Source: Synechococcus sp. CBW1002
GTDB lineage: Bacteria > Cyanobacteriota > Cyanobacteriia > PCC-6307 > Cyanobiaceae
NCBI RefSeq assembly: GCF_015840915.1
Contig: NZ_CP060398.1
Location: 3,100,001-3,164,000, forward strand
Direction of reading: 5' to 3'
DNA: 64,000 nt
The translations under genes and the position numbers were made by a program. Shown one piece after another: positions 17,135 through 24,997 of this stretch. The notes beneath the pieces were generated by a model. It worked only from the letters and a program-made list of their open reading frames with translations. It did not search any database and had not been told where the DNA came from. Numbering within the stretch: the stretch's first letter is position 1; the number at the start of each line of letters is the position of its first letter.

Positions 17135-18814
17135 TTGCAACAGTGCAGCAACAGGCCATCCTCAGGAGCTGGATCCATCGACGCGGGGACCCGACTCCTG
17201 AGCGCACTCGGAGGGCTCGGCCTGTTCATGCTCGGCATGTCGGTGCTGACCGAGAACCTGCGGAACCTGGCTGGAGCCCAGCTGCGTACCGCCCTGCTGC
17301 GCTTCACCCGCACTCCCCTGAGCGGGGCGGTGACCGGTGCCGTTGCCACGGCGCTGCTGCAGTCGTCCAGCGCCACCACGGTCACCACCGTGGGATTTGT
17401 CGGGGCAGGGCTGATCCGCTTCCCCGATTCGCTCGGCATCATTTTCGGGGCAAACCTGGGCAGCACTGCCCTGGGCTGGTTGGTGGCCTTGCTGGGGATC
17501 CGCTGGTCTCTGGGTCGCGCCCTGCTTCCGCTGATTCTGGTGGGCGCGCTGCTGCGCATCTTCGGCAGGGGCCGCTGGGCGGTGATCGGCTTCGCCCTGG
17601 CGGGCTTTGGCCTTCTCTTCCTGGGGCTCGACGGCATCAAGGCCGCCATGGCTGGCCAGGGATTGCTGCTCGATCCGACGCGATTCGATGGCAGCCACTG
17701 GCTCGGCCGCCTGCAGCTGGTGGCCCTGGGTCTGGTCACCACTGTGATCACCCAGAGCTCCGCCGCCGGAGTGGCCAGCACCCTGATGGCCCTCGCCGCG
17801 GGGGGACTCGATCTGGGCCAGGCCGGAGCCCTGGTGGTGGGCATGGACGTGGGCTCCTCGGTCAGTGCGGTCGTGGCGGCCCTGGGCAGCAGCATCAGCG
17901 CCCGTCGCACCGGCATGGCTCACCTCTGCTTCAACCTGCTCAGTGCTCTGGTGGGGCTGATTCTGCTCAACCCCGTGGTCTGGTTCTGGCAGGAGATCTG
18001 GCCGCAGCGCCTGGCCGCCGAGCCGGAATTTGCCCTGACCAGTTTTCACAGCGGCTTCAATCTGCTGGGGGTGGCTCTCGCCCTGCCCTTCACGGGCGCC
18101 TTCGCGCACCTGATCCGCGCCCTGGTGCCATCGGGTCCCCGTTCCTGGGCCGATGCCCTGGACCAGGCTCCCCCCGACGATGCCCACCTGGCCATTGATC
18201 AGGCACGCCGCGCGGTCGAACAGGAGCTGCGCGAGCTGCTGGAGCTGCTGCGCCGGTCTCTGGGGGGAGCCGGTCCGCCGGCAGCTGCCCAGCCGCCACC
18301 GCGGCTGCCACACCAGCTCGCCAACCTCCAGGCTGATCTTGACCGCACCGAGACCTACCTCGATCAGATCCATCTCGATCATCTGGAACGCCACAGCGGT
18401 CAGCGCCTGATCCACCTGCTGCATGGGCTCGACCACCTGCAGCGGTTGCATGAGCGCTGCGAGGAGGAACCCGATCGCCTCGCCACCCTGATCGGCTCCA
18501 GCCAGCTGGCTGAAGAACGGCAGCAGTTTGCCGCTCTGCTCGACGCTGTGGTTCTCAGGGCCGTGCAGCACGACTGGGCTGGGATCTCCAGCGCCAGTGG
18601 AGCCCTCGTGCGCACTCTGGCAAGCCAGGAGCACCACTGCCGCCACCAGGTGATGCAGGAGGTGGCCCTGGGTCATCTCGATGTGGAGGAGGGCACGCGA
18701 GAGCTCGAGGCGATGCGTTGGCTGGAACGGGTCTGCCTCCACATCGAGCGGATTGGTCACCATCTCGACCATGCTGGGCCTGTTCCCCAGGACACCGGTC
18801 GAGCCATGACATGA
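17135..18814 (+). CDS. Na/Pi cotransporter family protein with C-terminal PhoU-like domain
   Basis: A 559-residue membrane protein. The two inverted-repeat signatures of the Na/Pi symporter family are visible: ATALLQSSSATT in the first half (about residue 70) and TTVITQSSAAG in the second (about residue 205), each with the conserved QSS. Eight or nine hydrophobic segments occupy residues ~15-330. The remaining ~220 residues are soluble and helical with many His, Leu and Glu, resembling the PhoU-like tail of bacterial NptA-type proteins. It probably imports or exports phosphate in exchange with sodium. The start is uncertain: the only long frame begins with TTG at 17135. Confidence 0.85.
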   Translation: MQQCSNRPSSGAGSIDAGTRLLSALGGLGLFMLGMSVLTENLRNLAGAQLRTALLRFTRTPLSGAVTGAVATALLQSSSATTVTTVGFVGAGLIRFPDSLGIIFGANLGSTALGWLVALLGIRWSLGRALLPLILVGALLRIFGRGRWAVIGFALAGFGLLFLGLDGIKAAMAGQGLLLDPTRFDGSHWLGRLQLVALGLVTTVITQSSAAGVASTLMALAAGGLDLGQAGALVVGMDVGSSVSAVVAALGSSISARRTGMAHLCFNLLSALVGLILLNPVVWFWQEIWPQRLAAEPEFALTSFHSGFNLLGVALALPFTGAFAHLIRALVPSGPRSWADALDQAPPDDAHLAIDQARRAVEQELRELLELLRRSLGGAGPPAAAQPPPRLPHQLANLQADLDRTETYLDQIHLDHLERHSGQRLIHLLHGLDHLQRLHERCEEEPDRLATLIGSSQLAEERQQFAALLDAVVLRAVQHDWAGISSASGALVRTLASQEHHCRHQVMQEVALGHLDVEEGTRELEAMRWLERVCLHIERIGHHLDHAGPVPQDTGRAMT

Positions 18815-18891
18815 ATGGTTTCTCCTCCCTGATCAGGCAAGGCTGATCAACCCAGGGATGCTGCGGCGTCCTCAGAGAACGCGGCCACCCT

Positions 18892-19128
18892 GTGGAAACA
18901 TCCTTCAGTTTCGCGATCGCCATCCCGACGTCAGCCGCGAAGGGCGCGGCCAGCCTGGCAGGGGTGGATGTGCCGGTGCTCACCGGTGGCATCGGCAAGC
19001 ACGACCGCCGCCCCAGGCAGGAGCTGGAGGAAGCCCTCGATTGGCTCAGCCCCCTGGAGATTCTGGTGGTGCCTGCCGATCAGGAAGGCCTCATGGCACG
19101 CAGCGGCCGCCATGCCGCCGCCGCCTGA
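18892..19128 (+). pseudogene. ackA: acetate kinase C-terminal remnant
   Basis: A 78-residue frame that resembles the C-terminus of acetate kinase: AKGAASLAGVDVPVLTGGIG corresponds to the conserved ASLGGLDALVFTGGIGE block (ATP-binding motif). It is followed by an R-x-x-L-E-E-A-L-x-W-L helix and then ILVVPADQEGLMA, which mirrors the terminal VLVIPTxEELMIA. The segment normally separating these last two blocks (about 20-25 residues) is missing, and nothing of the N-terminal 300 residues is found upstream. I read it as a decayed fragment rather than a functional gene. The alternative is a coincidental ORF. Confidence 0.55.
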
Positions 19129-19158
19129 CATCCTTTGCTCCAGCCGGGGGTGGCAGCT

Positions 19159-19521
19159 CTAACGGGGGCGGCAGGGGCCATCCCGATCGGAGCGGAACAC
19201 CACCTTCAGGCCAGGGGAACGGGTCTCCACTTCGCTCAGCAGACCTTCAAGGGCCAGCCGGGTGTTGCGGGACCCTCCTGCCATCGGCTCGCCACTCATC
19301 AACACGATTTCGAGTTCGTATCCATCGGAGCGGGGTTGCACGTCGCCGAAGAGCTGAACCTTCAGGCCCACGGGCGCCTGCACGAAGCTTCCGCCCAGGT
19401 GCGTGGCACTGCGCTCGTCCACAGTGGCCTCAAGGGCCTGAAGCACCGGCTCAAGCTGGGGGATCAACTCCCCGGCCGCACAGGCGACGACGGGCTTCAG
19501 CACCACCATCAAGCGGGCCAT
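19159..19521 (-). CDS. hypothetical protein
   Basis: 120 residues from ATG 19521 (MARLMVVLKPVVAC); an upstream ATG at 19539 would add six. It has no signal peptide despite an apolar start. Composition and codon use look coding: amphipathic helix ELIPQLEPVLQALEATV, then a beta-rich middle (PVGLKVQLFGDV, GYELEIVLMSG) and a LEGLLSEVE helix. No motif is recognised. It may be a small alpha/beta fold with a MARLMVVLK first strand. It has no operon partner: the ackA remnant lies downstream of it on the other strand and an apparently non-coding region lies upstream. Confidence 0.5.
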   Translation of the reverse strand: MARLMVVLKPVVACAAGELIPQLEPVLQALEATVDERSATHLGGSFVQAPVGLKVQLFGDVQPRSDGYELEIVLMSGEPMAGGSRNTRLALEGLLSEVETRSPGLKVVFRSDRDGPCRPR

Positions 19522-19539
19522 GGTTCGGGGCGAGGGCAT

Positions 19540-20594
19540 CCCAATCTTGCCGGAGCGCCTTGCCCGCGGCAGGCCCAGGGAAAGACGACAGGCTGAGGCA
19601 TCAATACCTATGGACGGAACTGGTGCTCAGAGCAAGACTGAAGCCATCAAGATTCGGAGGCCCAGAGATGGATGAAACTCCACCGCGTCATCAGTTCAGA
19701 GTCAACTGACATCCTGCGTCCTGCTCCAACAGTCTCAACTAAAGATCAACATCTGCACGATGGTCTGAACTGCTCTCCGAAGCGATTATTCTCTGGCTGA
19801 CCCAGGAACGATCGTCTGGATTTTTGCAATTCGCTATCGCCCTTCGCATCGCGACAGGTGCCCTTGGGCTCAGCAGATGTTCGCCTGAACCATCGGCCCC
19901 AGGATCGCAAGCCAGTTGCTCTACGTCTTCTCTGCTTTTTGCATACCGCCGTCCTTCGTGATTCTGTTTGTTGTCAATGTTTCAACTTCCACATCACAGT
20001 CTTGGAGGTATTGAATTCAGAGTTAGAGTCAATACAATTTGCCCCGAAACTACGGCACCCTTGATCATCCTTCTTGATCTCCTTGCGGGATGATTCGATT
20101 GCCGTGATCGGACTGTTGCCAGGCCGACGGCCTGATCCATTGACAATCCAGGCAAGCAGCAGAGATTCGGCTCACGATCGGCGCCGAACCTTTAAGGCTG
20201 CTCAATGAGGTCCGGCGCTTCTAGTGCCGGACCTTCTGCGTGGCAAGGTTGCAATCAGACTTCGCATCAATCAATGCCAGTGCGGAACCATGACGTGAAT
20301 GAGTTGATGAAACCTTGGTAGAAGAAGTCACCATCAGGGTTTCCGCCGTCGCAATCCCAAGATCTGTGACTGGCTGAATTGGTTGGCAAAGCCATGCAAC
20401 AGCTGGATGGGGTTCCCCCCGGAGTGACCTTGCAATGTTTCCAACCTTTCCAAGGGTCGTTGCAGGCGCTCGTCGGTCGGATGCAGATCTTTATGAGTCA
20501 ACAGCTGAACCATGCCGCTTCATTGCTGAACTCTTTCCGGGGAATGGCGCGCCATGGGGTCCCTGTAGCCAAGGAGCCCTAAGGTGCTGAAATC
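19540..20594. other. about 1.05 kb without convincing genes
   Basis: This stretch is visibly less GC-rich than the rest, particularly 19700-20080. Only short frames occur (19858-20064 and 20379-20582 on the plus strand); neither shows coding character or similarity I recognise. The one clear structure is the hairpin at 20208-20237. Taken with the ackA remnant on one side and the interrupted glycosyltransferase locus on the other, it could be a decayed or recently acquired segment. Confidence 0.5.
20208..20237. terminator. terminator-like hairpin in a gene-poor region
   Basis: AGGTCCGGCGC (20208-20218) pairs with GTGCCGGACCT (20224-20234) around a TTCTA loop, with one G-U pair. TTCT follows on the plus strand. 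It is a very stable stem with a weak T-tract, and no gene directly upstream explains it. It could end an unrecognised transcript or small RNA. Confidence 0.45.
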
Positions 20595-21140
20595 TCAGAG
20601 AAGACGACCTCCCGGGGGACGGACTGCTTCATGAGGAACCATCAGGCCCCTAAGAAAGGTTTGACTGAAATCAACCCTTCGGGAAAAGCGACAGCCGGCA
20701 TAGGTGCCGCCAGCTTCCCTGTCCACCCACATCACCATAACTGCGGTGGGGATCACACTGTTGGTGCTGGGATGGGAAATCAACAGTGATCCCTTCTGAC
20801 TGGCATTCACTCTTTCGCCAGGAGGAAATAGCAGGCAGCATCCCGACCAGCTGATATCCCAGAGTCTGCCGTGGTGTTGCAGGTCATTCACGGTGAAGAT
20901 GGCACCGATCCAGATCGTGATGGCCGGCAGAAGAAATCTCTCTTCCCGCCTTGGCTGCTCGACCATAGATGTGGCTGTGATCCGACGGTATTCAGCCAGA
21001 GCTTCCCACATTTCAGCAGGCAGCGCCCCCCAGCGGTTCTGGGAGTCTGCGATGCCTGCTGCAAACGGCTCCGGCAAAACATCAGCCCCCTGCCAGGGGC
21101 TCGCTCTACGGGCGTCGTCGCTGTTCGCCGTACTACACAC
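20595..21140 (-). CDS. PilZ-domain protein (putative c-di-GMP receptor)
   Basis: Contains a PilZ domain with both diagnostic motifs: RxxxR as RREER (residues 64-68 of the longest frame) and DxSxxG as DISWSG (95-100). These are the residues that bind cyclic di-GMP in this family. The rest is the usual six-stranded barrel (TAVMVMWVD, GTYAGCRFS). The longest start is GTG 21140; ATG at 21011 would remove the first 43 residues, which look less ordered. The gene is divergent from a DUF4079 gene and a BcsA-like glycosyltransferase, so it may regulate polysaccharide synthesis. That link rests on position only. Confidence 0.75.
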   Translation of the reverse strand: MCSTANSDDARRASPWQGADVLPEPFAAGIADSQNRWGALPAEMWEALAEYRRITATSMVEQPRREERFLLPAITIWIGAIFTVNDLQHHGRLWDISWSGCCLLFPPGERVNASQKGSLLISHPSTNSVIPTAVMVMWVDREAGGTYAGCRFSRRVDFSQTFLRGLMVPHEAVRPPGGRLL

Positions 21141-21256
21141 CGTCCGGGGGCGGTGGGCCAGGGCTGGACCAGAGCGCAGGAGTCCTCCCTCAGGAAAATC
21201 CGTTGCTGAAACTCAGCGGTAATTCCCCTACGGTTTTCACGAGTCAAGCTTCCACC

Positions 21257-21964
21257 ATGCAGACGATCGACTGGTTGTGGCTGATACATCCCGTGCTGGC
21301 TGTGGTGGTGGTCTATCCACTGCTCGGCATCGTGCTCCGTCTGGCTCAGCAGACCCGCCAGCGGCGCCTCAAGCAGGCCAAGACCCCTCCCACCAGTGGC
21401 CGAGACCATGCCGATCTGGGCCGTTGGCTGGCCACAACGGTGGTGGCAATCGAGCTGGTGGCTCTCAGCGTGGTGATCGCGACAAAGCATCCCCTCTCCG
21501 CCTTCGAAGGCGGCGCAGGACGCCTGGTCCTGCTCGTGCTGGTGCTGCTCGGTACAACTGCTGCCCTCGTGCTGCTCTGGCGGGCCAAGGCCGCTCCCTA
21601 CAGGGCCACGTTTGCCCTGTTGTGCTGGATCGGCGTCATCGGCCTGGGTATGCAGCCTGAGGTCTGGCGACTCAGCGACAATCCACTTGACCCGGCCTTC
21701 TGGCAATCCCACTTCTGGGGAGGGGTCGGACTCACCGGCCTGCTGCTCTTCGGTGTCGCGGCACGCCCCGAGATTCTTCGCAGCCTCCCCTGGCGTCGCC
21801 TTCACCTGACTGCCAGTGCCCTGGCGGGTCTGCTGCTTCTTGCCCAGGGCATCAGTGGGCCGCGCGATCTGCTGGAAATCCCCCTGAACTGGCAGAAACC
21901 CGCCATTGCGACCTGCGACTTTGTTCGTCAGGTCTGCCCGCCGCTCCAGCCGCCAGCGGGTTGA
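21257..21964 (+). CDS. DUF4079-type integral membrane protein
   Basis: 235 residues with about six hydrophobic segments. The first (IHPVLAVVVVYPLLGIVLRLA) carries a His near the membrane, and further histidines occur at KHPLSAF, QSHFWGGVGLTGL and RLHLTAS. This layout, a cytochrome b561/ferric reductase-like bundle, is what I associate with cyanobacterial DUF4079 proteins; haem binding is inference. ATG 21257 is chosen because it starts directly at the first helix. The stop codon overlaps the ATG of the glycosyltransferase (TGATG at 21962-21966), implying translational coupling, so a shared task is plausible. Confidence 0.7.
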   Translation: MQTIDWLWLIHPVLAVVVVYPLLGIVLRLAQQTRQRRLKQAKTPPTSGRDHADLGRWLATTVVAIELVALSVVIATKHPLSAFEGGAGRLVLLVLVLLGTTAALVLLWRAKAAPYRATFALLCWIGVIGLGMQPEVWRLSDNPLDPAFWQSHFWGGVGLTGLLLFGVAARPEILRSLPWRRLHLTASALAGLLLLAQGISGPRDLLEIPLNWQKPAIATCDFVRQVCPPLQPPAG

Positions 21965-24174
21965 TGCGTCTTCCCTGGGCTGTGGCGCTGCTCACCGTTC
22001 TGGCAGCGCGTTATCTGATCTGGCGTTGCGGCAGCACGCTCAACCTCAGTTCACCCCTGTCAACTGGCCTGAGCCTTCTGCTGCTGGCGGCTGAGTTGCT
22101 GCTGCTGGCCACCACCTTCCTGCAGCTCTGGTTCACCCTGATACCCCCTCCTCCTGTGACGGCCACTGTGGCCGCCGCCGCCGCCCGGCTGGAAGGCCGG
22201 ATGACCCAGCATGCCCTTGCTTCTGCGGCTGACCGTCGGGACACCCCTGTCGCTGTTCCATGCATCCAGACAGCGAGGCAAACTGAGAGCGACCCACCGT
22301 CCGTACTGCATCTTTGCGATGAGGAGTCGGCGGTTGCTTCCCTCTCGGCAAACCCTCTGCTCAGGGTCGATGTGTTCGTCCCCACCTATGGCGAGCCGCT
22401 TGGCCTGGTGGAACGCTGCCTGCGCGGTTGTCTGGCGATGGACTATCCCATCAAGACCGTTTGGTTGCTCGATGACGCTGCCTGCCCTGAGCTGGAGCTG
22501 CTCTGCCGCCGGCTGGGATGACTCTACCTGAGTCGTGGGGAACGGCTCCATGCCAAGGCCGGCAACCTGAACCATGCCCTTCTGCACAGCAGTGGTGACC
22601 TCGTGGCTGTCTTCGATGCCGACGTGGTTCCACTGAATGGATTCCTTCGGCGCACCGTAGGGCTGTTCGATGACTCCAGCGTTGGGTTTGTGCAGACCCC
22701 GCAGAGTTACATGAATGCTGATCCCGTGGTACGCAATGCGTCCATGGAGCGATGGCTGCTGCCTGACGAGGAAACTTTCTATCGCTGGATCGAACCCACT
22801 CGGCAGGCCCTCGGTGCCGTGGTCTGTGCCGGCACATCCTTCGTGATGCGCCGCAGCGCCCTTGAGCAGGTGGGCGGCTTCGTTACCGCCACATCTTCGG
22901 AAGATCTGGCCACGGGAATCCAGATTGCAGCCGCCGGATACCGCAACATTTTCGTGGCCGAAAAGCTCAGCGCCGGCCTGGCTCCGCTCACCGCAGCCGC
23001 CATGACTCGCCAGCGCTGCCGCTGGGCCAGCGGCACGTTGCAGATCCTGCGCACCGGAGCCAGCCCCTTCCGCATCCGTGGCCTGACCCCACTGCAGCGC
23101 CTGGCCTATCTCGAGGGGATCCTGCACTGGTTCAATGTGCTGCCTCAGCTGCTGCTGTTGCTGTTTCCGCTGAGCCTTGGCTTGCTCGGGGTGGCACCAA
23201 TCCGTCTCACTGCCGCCGGCCTGTTCAGTGAAGCGCTGCCTTTCTTTCTGGCGCAAATGCTTCTCAGCCGCTGGTTGAGTGGCCATGCGCGCACGGCCCT
23301 GTTGCCTGAGCTGTACCGCTGGTTGTTTGTCGTCCCTCTGGCTGGCGCGGTGCTGTCCACCCTGTTCGGGCGCCCCCTTCGCTTTCATGTGACGCCCAAG
23401 CAGCGTCCCTGGGGCCGCCGGCTTGGACCGTCACGACAACTGCTGCTCCCCTTGTTGTTTTTGCTCAGCCTCCAGCTGATCGCTTTGGTGCATCTGTTGA
23501 ACGGGCCCCTCACCGGCCCAGAGCTCGCGGCTCTGGATCCGCTTCCGCCCGCCACCAGGGTTGTGACCATGGTCTGGGCCTGCACGAACCTGCTGCTCCT
23601 GCTGCTGGCGGTGCGCTGCTGCTGGGATCGCAGCGCCGACAGCGATCTCCCCTGGTTCCGGCTCGAGCCGAAGCCGCTGATCCGGTTGACCCCGATCCAG
23701 GAGGGGGCTCCGCTGCCACCGCTGAGCCTGAGCGTGATGGCGATCAGTGAAGAGGGGATCGAGTTGGAGGCCCCTGCTCAGTCATCGCCGGCTGCAGAAT
23801 CCTGTATCACGTCGTCAGACGTTGTCTGGACCGTGGAGGGCTTGCCCGGTCTGGACTCAGTGCCCCTGGAGCTTCTGGAGTCGCCGCTGCTCATCTCCTC
23901 GCTGGGCGACCGGCGGCGGGATGGCTGGCGCCTGGCGGGGCGCTGGGGAGCACTGTCGCCGCAGCAGCGTGACCAGCTGCAGACGCTTCTGTACCGCCGT
24001 GATCGGCTCTGGCCGCAGCGCACGGCGCCCTTCGAGCTGCTGGCCCTGCCGGCGGTGCTGCGGTTGCTGCTGCGCCCCTGCGGGCCCGACACCTGGTTTC
24101 AGCGCAGCCTGATCCCCCAGCGGAGCTGGGTTGAAGACTTGCCAGGCACGGCAAGGGATCGCAGAGTTTCCTGA
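21964..24174 (+). pseudogene. BcsA/CelA-like GT2 glycosyltransferase interrupted by an in-frame TGA
   Basis: Reads as one 736-residue protein if the TGA at 22519-22521 (codon 186) is ignored; the frame is the same on both sides, with no indel. The first part (21964-22521) has two TM helices and the GT2 start DVFVPTYGEPLGLVERCL with the DD of VWLLDDA. After the stop come AKAGNLNHAL, VFDADVVP (second Asp), SSEDLATGIQ and the Q-x-x-R-W motif QRCRW near codon 350. Five or six further helices follow, then a ~200-residue soluble C-terminus with a degenerate PilZ-like ISEEGIELE. In relatives the interrupted site reads LG-C/x-YLSR. A downstream piece could start at GTG 22603, but it would lack the first Asp. 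Family members polymerise cellulose-like glucans with UDP-glucose. Confidence 0.85.
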
Positions 24175-24190
24175 CGTTCGCCTGACCCCC

Positions 24191-24922
24191 ATGCCCGCCG
24201 TTCCCCTTGAGACCAGGCCCTCTCCGTTGCTGCTCTGTCGCCGTGCTGGCGAGCGGTTCCACAGCAGCTTCGACTGGCTGGAGAGCTGGCACACGTTTTC
24301 GTTCTCGCATCACTTTGATCCCGCCTGGATTGGCTTTGGCCCACTGAAGGTGATCAACGACGACACCATCGCCGCCGGCCGGGGCTTCGGCATGCATCCC
24401 CATCGCGACATGGAGATCATCACCGTGATGGTGCAGGGGGAGTTGCATCACCGCGACTCGATGGGCCATGCCGAGATCCTGCGGGCTGGCGAAGTCCAGC
24501 GGATGAGTGCCGGCACCGGTGTGGTCCACAGCGAGATCAATGGCGGCTCCACGCCCTGCCGGCTCTTGCAGATCTGGATCGAGCCCAGCCGCCGCGGCAT
24601 TCCGCCCGCCTACGAGCAGAAGCCCTTCGCCATCGGCGCTGGTTGGACCCTCCTGCTCGATCCGGAAGGATCTGGCGGTGCCATGGCGATCGAGCGCCCC
24701 GTACGGCTCTGGCGGGCCAGGCCCCAGCCGGGCGATCGTCTGGCCAACCCGCTCGAGCCCGGCACCCAGGGATGGATCCAGATGATCGAGGGGAGTCTCG
24801 AGATTGCCGAAGCTGGCGCTCCATTGCTGGCGGGTGACGGTCTCGGCTTTGACGCCGCCTCGATCGGGGCCTTCCGTGCGGGGAGGGAGCCCGCCGACGT
24901 GCTGCTCTTCGAGCTGCGTTGA
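24191..24922 (+). CDS. pirin family protein (quercetinase-like bicupin)
   Basis: 243 residues from ATG 24191. The N-terminal pirin cupin shows the metal-binding pattern: FGMHPHRDMEIITVMVQGEL gives H-x-H plus Glu in two short blocks, and a further His lies in GTGVVHSEIN, with the conserved LLQIWI after it. The second cupin (from about residue 135) is shorter and lacks the ligands, as in YhhW. Bacterial pirins bind Fe and some oxidise quercetin; the physiological substrate is unknown. The gene begins 16 bp after the glycosyltransferase stop. The longer frame from 24131 overlaps that gene and is less likely. Confidence 0.9.
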   Translation: MPAVPLETRPSPLLLCRRAGERFHSSFDWLESWHTFSFSHHFDPAWIGFGPLKVINDDTIAAGRGFGMHPHRDMEIITVMVQGELHHRDSMGHAEILRAGEVQRMSAGTGVVHSEINGGSTPCRLLQIWIEPSRRGIPPAYEQKPFAIGAGWTLLLDPEGSGGAMAIERPVRLWRARPQPGDRLANPLEPGTQGWIQMIEGSLEIAEAGAPLLAGDGLGFDAASIGAFRAGREPADVLLFELR

Positions 24923-24997
24923 TCACCCAGCCCGGGCCCATGGCAGGGTGAGGACCCCCTCCGGCAGTGCTGTCTGTCGGTTGCCAGGTCGTCTCCG

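Noticed and set aside
17162-18772. 536-residue frame antisense to the Na/Pi transporter
   Set aside because: His/Gln-rich shadow; the plus strand has the QSS motifs and membrane helices.
19858-20064. 68-residue frame in the gene-poor region
   Set aside because: Composition and codon use do not look coding and it matches nothing recognised.
20379-20582. 67-residue frame in the gene-poor region
   Set aside because: No domain, no clear ribosome site; cannot be told from chance.
22519-22521. TGA as selenocysteine in the glycosyltransferase
   Set aside because: No SECIS-like element was evident, the family has no selenoprotein members, and mnmH alone does not show Sec insertion; nonsense mutation or error is more likely.
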